This document shows positions 35,801 to 49,600 of a DNA stretch of 64,000 nt, in pieces. This DNA comes from Cardinalis cardinalis. Taxonomy: Eukaryota; Chordata; Aves; Passeriformes; Cardinalidae. Under the pieces are notes generated by a model. It was not told the origin of the DNA. It did no database searches and saw only the letters and a list, made by a program, of their open reading frames with translations. The position numbers and the translations under genes are program-made. How positions within the stretch are numbered: the first letter of the stretch is position 1; each line of letters begins with the position of its first letter. The stretch lies in the NCBI GenBank assembly GCA_014549065.1, contig JACDOX010000004.1, positions 13,092,581 through 13,156,580 on the forward strand, given 5' to 3'.

Positions 35801-38800
35801 GCATGCACTAGCTCAGCACTGCCCCGCTCCGTACTCTAAATCCCGGCTTTTGTGTTCCCTCCCGGCCAGAGATAGCTGCTCTCAGCAGCCTCCTTGCCTG
35901 GAGCACTGAGACAAAGAAATGTACAACTGCATAGTTATGCTTCATGACTCAGCTGAAAAGACACAAGTCAAACAGCAACCTCCTCAGAACAACCAGAGCT
36001 GCATATTAACCATCCATCTGTGCATGCTGCTGTGACTTTGCGTCATATTTTGTGATTCAGAAGAATTAAAANACACACAGAGGAAGAGGAAACCCGTAGA
36101 GAGGTTTATTTTTACCTCCTGTAGGAAGACATCTGCCTTTGTAAATGTGTTTGTACAGGCTGCACATGCTCTGAACTGTGAAACTTTCATCTGGGCTTCA
36201 AAGTGGCACACTTACTATTTAACTTTCATTGAGCAGAAGCAGACAGNTGGATTTAGTTTGGAATTTTGTTTTGGTCTGTTGCCTTTTTTTTTTTTACTAT
36301 TAGATCCTCAGTTAGAAGTAAAGCCAGCTGCTTATAATTGAATTCCAGCAATTCAAACTGGTTGCTTGCATTCTGACCGCTTGTTTAATACAGTTGGTAT
36401 TTCAATGGTCAAGAGCAACCTTTTTAGTTAGCACCCTGTTAAGAGGAGAGCTGGGGGAGGAATCAGTTTCTGTGGCTTGTGACTGTGTATGTTCTTAGAC
36501 TGATGAAGATGACTGCTGTGGATNGATTTTCACAGCCTGCTTCAAGCAAGAAGGGATAATTTGAATCCCNAGAATGTTGCAATGCATGNAAAGTTACAGA
36601 TATCTATGACATCTAAGCTTGAGTGAACACACTTCACACACACTTGGGGGTAGTGAAAACCTCAGTTGCTGCCCAGGTCTAGAAACAGTTCTGCCCACAG
36701 ATGTCCATTTTTAACATTAAAGTGCCAGCTCCACAGAGGCAGCTACACAGGCCTTTGATAAACAGCTCCCTGGTACTCCTGTTTTCTTTCTAAATCTTTC
36801 ACAGTTCCACAAACATCGTGCAGTCCTTATTCTCAGGGCTTGAGGATCAGAGGACTGACAAGGTGGGCTGCTCACAAGTGTCAGCCACCCCTCTTCTTTC
36901 AAAACAGAGAGGAAGTGTTGATTATTTGATTCCACCTCCTCTCCCATTTGTGATAGAAAAGGGAACAAGGCTGATTTCCATCTTATACCTGGAGGAATTT
37001 AAGCCTGTGTCTCCCATGAGAGGGAAAGGTTATGCCTGAGACAGAGAACTGTGGGTTCTGTTGCTGGCAACATGCACTTTACCAGTTTATGTATGACAGC
37101 ATAGCTTTGCCACTTGCAAATCTGGTTTTAGGTCATACTACAGCAAAATAACTTAGCAGATGCTTAGCTCTCAATAGCTGCTTTAAGTACACTGGCATCA
37201 AGATGACTCTGCAGAGAGGTGTTAAATTATTACCACTATCCCCGTGTGAATATGCTTCCACAATGTGATCCTTCTCTACTGCTATGTGTATCTTGTATTC
37301 AACAGTTTACTTTCAAAATCATGCAGAGGTGCTTAGCAATTCTACTAACTATGTATTAACAAGTCAAATATCTTGATTTCCACTCTCTCCACAAAAGAGC
37401 TTTTTTAAGCTTAAGCAGAAGCTATTTTCACAGCAGAAAATATCAATGTAAGTAACTACATTGGAAGCAAATTCCAAAATATGCTCACCTCTAAATACAA
37501 AAGAAAAAAAAAGAAGACAGACTGCACTAACTAAACAACATTCCAGACAAGAAATTAAACCTTTCCGTAGGCATTCCAACTTAATTTATAGTTCAACTTA
37601 ACAGCTGAAAAAGTTATCTAATTATGGATCTTTTAAAAAGTCCTTCAAGCAGGACTCTTGCTTAATCTCCCTCAAACAAATATCCGAAAAAATTATTTTC
37701 TTTCCCCCCCANCAGCAGAGATTGTTTAAACTTGTAAATACAGAAGGCACTCTTGTTCTCCATGAAGCCCAGATGGTCAGGGAAAAAGGAGTGGGAGAAA
37801 AATAGTTTGGTTTCTTTCCTTCCCATTTCCCCCTATCCTCCAATCAAAACCAAACCAACCTGCTGTCTGCTTATCTATTGACTCTTCTCATTTAGTAAGA
37901 TGATTTGAAAATAGAAGATTAGTCATTTACTGCTAGAATACTTCAGAAGAAGAGGTAGAAATATCANAAGAATCAAGTTTTCCATCAGAAAACATAACAA
38001 TACGTCTGACTGAGCTAAGCTTATTTAGTAAAGTGAAATGGAATTTAATTTAGGAAAAGATCAGAAGAAATGATATATTCATCTCCTACTCTGAAGCAGC
38101 CATATGGAAACTTCTGTATACTACAAAAAAAGATTTTAAGAAATTTCTTTAATGAGATTTCCTTCCAAGAACACATTATCAAAGGCTATTACCACTTTTC
38201 ACTCAGCTCTACTCTATAGCAAATACATCCTTTGAAGAAAGGGGAAGGCAAACAATTTTGGCATAATAAGCCACACCTTCTTTCAATTGTTATGCCTTGG
38301 GCAACTCCAAGGCACCTTCACTTGCAGTATGTTGCAACCTGGTACAGGATATATTGCAATAACAGCAAAGTTTCCCTTGTTCTGAAGTNAATCTGTGTTC
38401 ATTTGAAAATGTACATCAATTAATGAACCTTCTTTAATTACTCAGCTAGCTGAGCTCTCATGTTTTGTGTCTGATTCAGGCCTGAACTTTACCAACATGC
38501 AATCTTAGTAAGTGTACTGTGGAGAAATGAAAGTCAATTCCAAAGTTTGGAGCTTACACAGGATATGGAAAAGTAACACATGCAACTCTTTTAGGACACC
38601 ACTTATTAACTCTTAAGGCCAAACAGTTAAAATTTCACATGGAAGTAACTTTCCTCAAAGAAATGCAATTTTCACTGGATTGAGTTATGACTCCTTTGAG
38701 AACTACATTGGCCAGATGTGTATTGGAGCTTCTTAGCAATTACCAAGTGTTACGTTAAGTCAGATCAATGGTGTTACACATAATAAAACCCTGGTTTCTG

Positions 38801-41649
38801 TGTCAGGGATGTGAATCACACAGATGCAGCTTTACTTTAAAATGTATGACCAACCACCATTATGGCAGCTTTATGAAGGAGGAGAAGCAGAAAGGATGCA
38901 GTGGGATTTAATTGGGTCTCCAGTGTCTCACTCAAGAGAGTGTTATTTTATCCTCTGGCATGCCTTTGTGTGCCCCACCTCTGCCATTTGCTACACAATG
39001 GGATTTAAATAACTGCTGGTGTTTTCTTGNAGTTCTTTTTCTAGCTATTTGAAACACACAAAATATTAATAACTAACACCTTAACATAAAACAGGTCCTG
39101 GGTCTACAGGCAACTCTGCTGGGTGAAGGGCAAGAAATTCAAATAAAGATAACTCATTGTTCTACTCTAGCATTTAACATGGCAAGAATTACTTCTGCAA
39201 CAGACTATAGACATCAGATAAATTGTAAATAAAGAAACCCTTTCTTAAGCTATATTTGCGCGCTATAAACAAATAGTCAATTAGATACAGAATTCTAGAG
39301 ATATTAATAGCTGTAGTATGAGTGAAGCATGAAGAAAGCAAATCAGCAAAGCTTTAAGTTGGCTCTATCATTTTCTGATTAGTTAAATAAATNCATTTTA
39401 GAAAAACAGGCTTATTATATTTATTTATATAAAAGAGACCAAATAGGAGGCCACATGAGGTCCTCCTCGTACCTTTAGGATTTTCTACTTTGCTGTTGGT
39501 GAATATTCTAGTGCTAGCATATGATGGTGATTTCTTCCCCATGGGCACAGAAACAGCAAAATGTGTTAATACCAAATCATTCATGCCACATTATATCCTT
39601 TCCTTAGCTTCAAGGCAGACAAAACTTCCTCAGGATAACNATTCAGGCCAGTATAATGGAGATATAAATAATTTGGGCTTGTATTAATGGAGACAGCATT
39701 TTTACTGACAGGTCTCAGAAAAGGATTTGGCCAACCTACAACTNTTTGAATGATAATTGCTTTGATCAATTTGATGTGATTTAATTGATCTTAAATAATG
39801 TAAATTAAGAGTAGACATTCAACTTTTTGAGATTCGGGTGCACAGGAGAACTGGGAGACTCTCTTAAAATGCTACTTACTGCAACAGTTTACAAAACACA
39901 GTAGCAGTGTTTTAGTTGTGATGGTTGAATCAAAATATGAAGGACGAAGCCTAAAATTTAAAAACATGTCTTTTTTCTCTGAAGCTCTAGGTGATCTAAG
40001 AGAAGATACTACCTTTCCATACAAATTGCGTCTCACTTATCTATGGGATGTATAGGCTTCCTCATCCATGGTTTTCCTTCNTGACAAATGCTAAAAATAT
40101 TGGAAAACCCATTAAACTCAAAGCTAGTTCATTTGTCATGGAATCAAACATTCCCACNCAACAGAAGAGGAGAAACTGGCAAATAAGTGAATAAATGATT
40201 GAGAGGAGAANCCAGACAAAGGATACATCACAGGAACAACTCAACTTCTGGGAAATCAACAAAGATGACCTTTTCATACAGCAAATGCAGTTGTTACCAG
40301 TTACAGAGGAACATGTAGATGGGGAAGCACCATGCANAGGTGCCTATGTATTATGGTGACTTATATGAACCTTCACTAGATTAGCATTCAAAAGACCTAC
40401 CTAAGTTAACTTGTATTTTTGGATGTCAAATACTTTGGACTTCTGTAAGGTACTTGACGGATGCTTTGTACCCTCAGAACAAAGGAATAGTGAACTGAAA
40501 ACCACACCCATTACTTTGTGGCATTTCATCTTTTGCAAAGCATGAGGAAGGCACTTTGTCAGGCTTGAGAGAGACATGATTCAGATCTCAGGCAATATCC
40601 ATGTCACATGCTGTAGGATATTCTGAGAAGTTATTCCATCTCTGTTTCTAATGTTGATAGAAATTTGCACTAAATGTTAAAAAAAAAGAAATTTAAGCAG
40701 AACTGTGTCAGAAGCAGACATCGAAGAGAAAGCACTTAAAAATACCTGACAACACTAAGACATGTTCCCAAAGCAGTGGTTCAACTCCTGCTCTGAAATG
40801 GGTGAAATCTGTTTTTGAACTGACTTCCCTCATTCCAGGTGGACATCCTAGAGGGTTCTTCATGGAACAGAGAGCACAACTTCTTGCTCTGGTACTTCTT
40901 ATCTGTTAAGGAAATGCAGCAAGAAATAACAGTTATGGGATTGTTTCAGGAAAAGAGTCACCCCAAAAATCGGGTCAATTTCTGTGGAGATCCTGTGTCA
41001 CACAGGTGAACTGAGACAAGAGGTGCTCAAACCCCTTGTTATCCCTGAAAAAAGANAATATGAGGAATGTCTTTGAACAGATGAAACTGGCTGAGAGAAC
41101 CATGCAAGCAGTAGTGTGGTAATGCAACAAAATATAATGATTAGCAGAAAATATTTTGACAGCTTTTTCTAACAGATTTTCCTTTTTTGCAAGCATGATA
41201 CAGAATGATAACACTTAAGGTTTTTTTTGGGGATGTTCCTGCTTGTTATGTGTTAAAAGCCGCACTGAATCATGAATCTCACCATATATTTTGATACTTT
41301 CAAAAATGAAATCAAAAATAGCTGTATATTAACTTCAGTGCAGGCTGTNCACAAATAATATAAAGATTTATAGCATTTTTTCAGTCCTACTTTTCAAGCT
41401 GACTTAGAAGTTACAGAATATGCAAAATTAGTAATAATGGTGCATTAGATGAAGGGAAAAGAAAATCTAGTATGCTGCTCCAAAATTTTCTGGACTGCTC
41501 AACTGCTCATATGCCTAATATTCAGTTTTAACTAAATCCAGTTCAGACTCATTTAACTGACACAGGGAATGTCCACATACACTTCTACTGCATCTACACC
41601 ATTAAGTATGGTTTTTAAAATTTTAATATTCAGCTGAACAGTTTTCAAG

Positions 41650-41696
41650 GAAAAAGACTAAAAGCACAGGAAGAAAAAGACTAAAAGTACAGGAAG
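41650..41696. repeat. Two-copy 23-bp tandem duplication
   Basis: GAAAAAGACTAAAAGCACAG (41650) and GAAAAAGACTAAAAGTACAG (41673) differ at one base. Confidence 0.85.
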
Positions 41697-41807
41697 GTGA
41701 AGCTTCCAACTTCAGAACAGGTGGAATTGCAACCCTGTCCATATGTTGTCCTGATGACAATCTCTAGAAAAGCAAAGACATAAATTAATTTAAACGATAT
41801 ACAATCC

Positions 41808-43619
41808 TTTATTTTTTAAACTTCCTCCCCCTCCTTTTTAACCAAAGATACGGAAAGAGTACAAATTTCTTTTTACATAAAGTGCAATTATTACTTTTAA
41901 TACAGTGTCAGGTAGAAGATAATACTTACCTGTAAAGCCAGGCAAAAATCTTCTGAGGAAGGTAATTTTCCAAGAGAACATTAACTATTTCTTAATCCAG
42001 TCACCNTGTTGTTCAGCATACTTTCAAAATGCTGTTCTAACTTCACGGAGATAGTAATTTTCAACAACAGATGCACATGTAAATATTCAATCCATTTATT
42101 GTAGAAACACTGAAGACACAATATAGTTTTAACATACTCCCACTGAATAAGTACTAATTTAATCTGAACAAAACATTGTTTATTGTGGAAATGCTGCAGA
42201 CACAAACGAGATTTAAACACAGTTTAAATCCACCATTAGAGAACATGACACTTCAAGGAAGGCCAAAACAAAATGGCTCTTAAAGCTAAAAAGGAGAGGC
42301 AGATGCCATTTCCTAGAAATGAAGGAAGGTAGGCTCCACTGGAGCAGCTTTAGTACTGGGCTTTTCTNTTGGATTGGTGGTAAATGAAAAACCCAGANCC
42401 CAGTGATTTTTCCTTTTTATCTAATTGCTCCAATCCAGGAATCTTTGGCACAGGAATTTTCCTTTGCTTTGTGGCTCTATCATTATTCAGCCATTTNTTC
42501 TTAACAAGGCCACTGTTTTTATAACTTTTAATCCTACTCTGTGGCATTTAAGTGCGAGTTGTGCAAAGAATCTTCTTGAGTGTCAAATTCTATATTGATA
42601 GAAGAGTAACAGCACCAGGTTGTTGCACTAGTTCTTTTATACTCTAGTTTTATCTGGCTAACAAACAAGGCTGTTAGAGAACTGATTTTCCTCATTATTT
42701 GCTACACTGGCCTTATTTTATTTCATTTACACCGACAAGNTGACAAACGTATCTACATGCAAGAGGAAAGAATTCCACTGCATTGATTTAAAGNGACAAA
42801 AAATTAATTGCCAAACTGAAAGTTATTTTAAGGTAATCATGCAGATATTCTATTTCTAGTTCACTCTTGTACACTGCCTAGATTTAAACCACTGAGCTGC
42901 ACTGCTTCTTTTTTGCAGAGAGAAATAAAAATAAGGTCCGTTTGAAAAACCTGCACCACAGAGGACATGTGGTTTATTCTCAGTTCCAATGCTACATTTA
43001 CTTCTTTGTTGCTGTGTATTAGTTGTGAAACTGTATTCATGAAACAGGGAATGTTTATATATTCAAAACTTGTGCATAAAATAGAAGTTAGCCATTGTTA
43101 AAACAATGACAAAATAAAAGCACTATAAAAGATTGTATGAAACTAGAGCTCTTCTACAATTTTTTAAANAGCAAAAAACTATCAGTTTCATAATGGAAAT
43201 CAAACCACATTTTTGGGTACAATTCTTTGCATGTCATTCCTCCTTACAGTGCTACAAAATCACTTTACTTTTTCCTCTCATTTTAGTATCAGCAAACATC
43301 TGCCTACACACTAATTCAGAAAATATTAATTAAAAACTGGAAAGTATTAGAGCCTAGCACACGGATTTAAAATGTCTCTGATCATATATTTGATATCAAG
43401 TCCTAGCATGAAATTTCTATAGTTAATCCAAGTAGTTTCTTGTTAGGAAATAGCAGATATAGTCTGCCAGATTATTTTCAGTACAAAAGATACAGAGGTA
43501 AAGTAATTTAACTGAATAGCTCTGAAGACTCCTAGGCATCAGCAGGGAAGGCACTTTTCTGGTCACACAGTTCTAAGCACAACGGGACTCAGCACAGCTT
43601 TGGTATTTCAACATCTCCT
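41808..43619 (-). other. SLC17A5: SLC17A5 3'UTR with candidate polyA signals
   Basis: AATAAA hexamers on the minus strand lie at 42978-42973 (about 640 nt past the stop, followed by a GT-rich TCTGTGGTGC) and at 41813-41808 (about 1.8 kb past the stop, followed by a T-rich stretch). Which one is used cannot be told. The sequence between is non-coding and AT-rich. Confidence 0.45.
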
Positions 43620-46600
43620 TCAGTTTCTATGCAAGTGGTATCCACTGACTGCCCAGTCCTGAACTTCTCCACTTGCAAATAATGCAAAGAAAATTGCTCC
43701 AAATAGATTAATAGAAGCAGCAATATAGAAAACCATCTGCCATTCTTCCACAGTATTCTGTCAAACGGGGGAAAGAAAAAAAAAGATGCAGTCAATTTGC
43801 AGCTTCACACTCAAGAAAAAGTAATTTTAAAATTGATGCTACATGCCTTGACTATTTAAATGTAAATGCCATTCAGCATGATTTGACAGCAACATAAAAG
43901 CATTATAAACATAAAGGATGAAAACATTAGTAAAGTCAACTTCAGTTTTATAATATAGCTAACACAGACAGTCTTATCAGAACTACATTACCCTACCTGG
44001 ATCAGTTTATCACCCGAGAAGCAGAACCATTGATATAAATGCAGACAATGTTACTGTAAGGGAAACACTACTTTGGCTTTCAGATCAGGTGATCCAAGAG
44101 CTGAAGAGCCCTGCACTGTGCAGTATTCCTAATAACCACTATATGAACAGTCCAGATTCATATGCCTTTTGGTCCAAACAAGGTAGCTACCCTTACTCAG
44201 ATTTGAAGAGTAATCCTCTAAACTCTGGTATTTAAAAAAGGCCTTAATAAATGTGTAGTAAAGAACTGTGGTTTATTTGCCTTTTGGGTTTTTTTCCCTT
44301 TTCAAATAAAGAAAAAACATCTACAGACGCCTTAAAGGTTTGGGTTNGTTTTAAGTTCCACATGATGCTGTAACAAACCTGTAAATGATCTTACTACAAA
44401 AAAAGAATACCTGAAGAGTGCATTAGTATGGAGGGGAAAGAACTAAACTGAACAAAAATACCCTAAAACAACCCACTTGTTAAGGTATCTGGAAGAACTG
44501 ATTTTATTGAAATGTATTAATGAATATTTTCTGATTGGTTTTGGTTAGAGCATGGTGACAAAAACACCAAGGTCAATAGTTTGATCCTCATATGGCCCAT
44601 TCACTTAAGAGCTGGACTCAAAGATCCTTGTGGGTCCCTTCCAATTCAGAATATCCTGTGATCTGTGATTTTTAAGAAAATCTTTAGAATGACCTCCAAC
44701 TCTAAAAACTTCAAGTGTATCACTAAGCTTATCTCCCAAGTGTATCACTTATCTCTTCAAGTGTATCAGTAAGCCCATCTCCCTTTCTTGAAAAGGAGAA
44801 TGTTCACTGATTGTTCATCTTCACATTTTCATTGAAAAATTAGTAATCAAAAACTCCTCAAAAGTCCCAGTNCTTCCCTTTTTCTATCCAAATCACCACA
44901 CCACCTTGTTAGTCAAATCTAGCACTAGAATCTAGTTTCTCACTTGTCTGAGAAGTGCTGACATTAGAACTCAACACCTCACGTGAGAGCCTAATTAAAA
45001 AAAAAACAAGGAAGAACTTGTTCTAGTTTAATAAAGCAATACCACAAATGTCTCATCTAGTTGGCATTTTATCAGAGTTCTACTGTGATAAAAATATATT
45101 CATTTAATTCCTAGAGGATATAAGGAGTGAGTCAGTAAAATTTTCAAGTCTTACAAAGGTCTTTGATTTTACCCTCATTTTCCTGATCAGAATCAGGAAA
45201 ATAAGAGCTAGGAAATAAGTAATTCACAACAATGGAACAATGTGACTTACAGGTGTAACCNATGCTTCATTTAAGGACTGCAGACTTGAGAAGAGGGAAT
45301 TTCTATTCAACTGAGATAAAAAAATAACAACAGAAAAAAATAATAAACAGACTCACATTATGAGTGAGGCTTTTGGCAATAACTGGCCCCACCATTCCTG
45401 GGATAGTAGCAAAAGAATTTGTGATCCCAAGGAGAATTCCAGCATACCTGCAAGAGAAGTTGTTAACACTGCTTATTAACTTGTAAGGCTTATCAATCAT
45501 GGAAACAAATTTGTATAACTTGATCATGTAGGCCTCATCTTGATCACACAAGAGAAATTAAAACACCAATATTCCACTGTGAATGACTTGCTTTTCTTCT
45601 AATAACAACTGACAGCTTGGCACATACATTTTAAGGGACAGAGTTTAGTGGTGGAATTGGCAGTGTTAGGTTAATGGTTGGGTGTGATGATCTTAAAGAT
45701 CCTTTTCTACTTCAATGATTATGCAGGTCTTTATTTTTCAGAGGCTAGGTATGGAATTTAANTTAAATTGCCTATGGCTTTGCTCAAGATTCATAACACA
45801 AACTCACATCCCCTTTGCTAAGCCACAACCAAACTGTCTGGAATGGATCCACTGGAGCAGTTAAAGACATATTGCATGTCTCGAAGCAGAAAGACAACAA
45901 GAAGTATGACAAAGTGCCGTTTGCCAACAGTAAGAGTTGGTTCAGGTTTCATTGCTAAAAATTTGTTTGCCAAGAAGGCAGTATCAGCAGTGTGCCTGGA
46001 TATCCCCACTTACATTACAAAGTGTATATTCCAAAGATAGGAGTTCAGAGTGCTGTGGCAGTCCTTCCCTTCAGCTTTCTGTGGGTCAAGGCCAATGGGA
46101 AATGGGTCTGACTAAACCAGTTCTGCTGGTTGCCCTTCCTGCAGCTCCATTCTGAGGGCTCCTGTTCATGAACNTGCTGCTCTCTCACACACAAATGTAT
46201 GTGTATGCACCAGCAGCCATAAAAACTTGCTGNGAAAAGCTGGTAACTTGCTTAATACCTGAGTCTCAACACCTCACCTCCAAGCAATTCAAGATCTCTC
46301 TCACAGGCATGTTGCAACACTGAAAGTTTGAAACTGTACCACAAGTTCAGACTTGTGAGAGAGATTGAAGAGAAATAAAAGCCAGATGTTCCACAGAAGT
46401 TTGACCTTCTAACCACCAGGGCACAGATCCCTATGTTTTGGATTTTCAAGGTGAATTTGTTGGGTGAAGAATCATACAAAATACTAATAGTTGCAGTTTC
46501 CTGTAAGAGAAAGGAATCATATCCCAGTGATCATTTTAGGCTGTTCAGAGTAAAATTATGTCTTCACCAATATTAACATAACAGAAACATATTTCATCTC

Positions 46601-49600
46601 TAAAGAGAAATTCATAGCTTTGGAATTTTCTTTACCAAAACAGAAGAATTCAACCACGCAGCATTGTTACAAAAGATTGCAATATTCATTCCAGTGATAT
46701 TAGAAAAACATGTGCTTTTTTCCTGAGAAAGGGAAACAATCACCTAGCCTACTAGTTGATTTTTTTCTTGAAACTCTGCACTACATACCAGTTTAAAGCA
46801 TGGTGATGCTTTAGTTAAAACTTCTTTATTTCTTATAAACCTAGCATGCAGTCTTCTTATCTTGGAAAGTGGTTTAGAATTAATAAGCATTTATGAAGCT
46901 CAATGTCAAAGTGTAAAAGTTTCCCTTAGAAAAATAAGCATATAAAGCAAAACCCTGTTTAAACCCTTTAAGTAGAACCAAATGTACTTTAAATGTTTTC
47001 AACATGTTTAAACACTACAACACTGCTAACAGACACTTTTAAAACTAAACATAGTTTAATCGTTTCTCTGGTCAACAAAGATCTTTGCCAACCAATTGCT
47101 GGCTAAATGCCTCTGTTTATGCCCNGTGTTTCTGACATAGGTTGCATTCTTGATAGTGCTTGCTGTTTGATGCAGATAACTGGGATGGCACTCCCTTAGC
47201 ACAGTGGAAACTCCCATATGAAAAGGGAAAGCAAAAAGTGACATGTCTGTAGACCAGANCCAATAGTAGGCTGTTGGTCAGGTTCTTATGGCATAGTGGG
47301 GATAACCAAATACAAATTAACTTGCAGAGCAGTCAAGTAGCAAAATAAAGAGTTAAAAAACCAGCTATGTGAAGTATTTAGTGTACAACAGAGCCACATG
47401 AATATTACAAGGGATCATGGTAANACCAATATTGAAATTTGTAAAAATAGAAAGGTACTAATGTAGAGTTAAAGAGCTAAAATAGAATATATATTCCCCA
47501 AAAGAACAATCTTGTGTCCCTCCTGTCCCCAACAGCATAATAAATACATCTTAGCAACCAAAACCACATAGCAAATATTGTTGTTAATTAAGCATCAGTA
47601 TTTTCATTCACTTTTTTTCCTGTGAATATAATAATTATTTCTTTGATATAAAGGAAGTTTTAGTAGCAAAAAGGGATCATTTGCTATTCTTGGCAGCATA
47701 CTTTTAACCAGTGTAAATGGGCATTTGTGCATTTTGAAGCTGCTTTGAATAATTTCTGGTTTTTCTAACGTCTTTCAGTAAATTATGAAAAATAAATATT
47801 GAGCTCTGAGTAAACTCTTTACCAAGGTTTCCTTGACAATTTTATGCANACCCTGTTTTTAGATTTCTACAACTATGTCAAGCATTTCTTCGAAATTGTG
47901 CATATCTGCCTTGATAATTTTATCCAACAAAGTTCAGACAAGTTGCAAAAAATTAAGCGTGGGGGAAAAGGAAAAACAGTCTTTTCTTCTCATCTCAGAT
48001 GTTTTTTGCATTTCTGTATCTGAAGAAATTTTTTAACATGACCTTTGTTACAAGGATGTGCTTTTTTCCTTCTCTGTCCCCATTTGAACAGATTTACCCT
48101 GAAATAAAGCAGGCATGTGCTGAATAGAAAATCACTGATTTCAATCAAACAGCACTCACCCTGACCACATCACCACCAAGGAAAGTCTTCCCACATATGC
48201 AGCCACTTGCCCCTAGAGGCAATGCTGGGTCAAAGTCTCTGAACCATCAGCAAGACATTTACCCTCCTGCAATCAGTGTGCTCCCTTCTGCTTGTCTGAG
48301 AGGGAAGAAGAGCTAGAGGAACTTGTCTGGTGCAAATGCAAAGGGAAAAAGCAGGACTTTATTGAGGGCAGGAAGAATAGAGTGGGATTTGGATCAGCAG
48401 CAGTTCATGTGAGATAACTAACTATGCCTGCTGACAGGCATCAGCATGGTGNAACATAGTTTTCTTCTTGTGGCTTCTTCTTTTTCCAACACCTAAAATA
48501 CTCTGAATACTGTTATAAACAAATTGACTCTTGAAATACACATATNTGAAATGCAAAATGAAGTATCTAAAATTAGAAGACACATACAACATCCTAGTTT
48601 GGGAAACCTCAACCATTGCCTACATACAGAAGTTCCTTGTATGTGTAAATCACATTGCAGTTGCATGATTTCCTTTTTTTCTGTCACAGCTCTGTTGTAT
48701 TTCATGGACAGGTTAATTTGTACTCACATAATAAGCACCATTTAATACATATTTTGGAAACTAACTCTTGTAGTTCTGCAAAACTAAGCTTGAAACAGAA
48801 GCTGTATAATGGTCCCATAACGCCCCAGAAGAACTGCTTTAAGTAAATTTTCTAAGTTTGTAGTTATTTAAAATATTATTTAAAACAAAGTGCACCACAG
48901 ATGCTATTTTTCTTACTTTCATATTCAATTCAGCATTACAAGCTGTTTATAGCTGGCCACTGATGCCTCCCCTCTTGCTTACTACCTAACCTCACCTGCC
49001 AAGATTAACTAGATTCCCATTATTTCATATCCATCTGTTAAGTCAGAAATTGTCCATGATTGTGGATATTACCACCATCATTTCAACTGCCAAAGTCTGA
49101 ATACCATCTTCAGCTGGGATGCAAGGTCTCCCATAAGTTGTCTAGATGATCAGAATTTTTTTATAGATGCTACTTCTACAAAATATTTTTTCCTCTACAC
49201 TTACACTTAAAGTCTTTTCATTTTACACATTAATACTGAAACACACTTTTCTTTGGATATAAAGTCATTTGACCCTGTTCACATCTAAATGCTACCACAA
49301 ATTGGTAAATGAAGGACAAAGCAAAGTACTTGACTTCTACCAGTGCTCTTTTAAAAGAATATACATAAATACACACTCTTTGGGAAACTGACAGATCTGC
49401 CCAATTATGAATTTGTAACACATTGGAGAAACTACAGCCTGAAGTCTCAACTTTCCATTCTTGAAAATTATGCATTTAAGAGCAATTGTACATACCCGAT
49501 TTGTTATGTACTGACAAATCAGGTCAACTACTCGTAACAAGATTTAGATTCCAGTGTACAGAATGTTTTGCAAATGCACAGTGCTTAAATATGGTAATGT

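Larger units (their letters stand above)
22621..41790. other. Intergenic region between EEF1A1 and SLC17A5
   Basis: About 19 kb of mostly AT-rich DNA. No open frame shows a known domain or spliced gene structure. Items listed separately: a CA/TACA microsatellite (26901-26946), an old CR1 relic (28440-29190), a CpG/TATA cluster (29990-30370), an LTR-like stretch (32400-32870) and a small tandem duplication (41650-41696). Otherwise I see nothing I can name. Unspliced or lncRNA transcription cannot be judged from sequence alone. Confidence 0.65.

Noticed and set aside
44541..44600. Possible tRNA-Ile gene
   Set aside because: Only part of a tRNA is present, it is diverged in the anticodon and B-box regions, and it continues directly into a CR1-like tail, so it is the head of a SINE.
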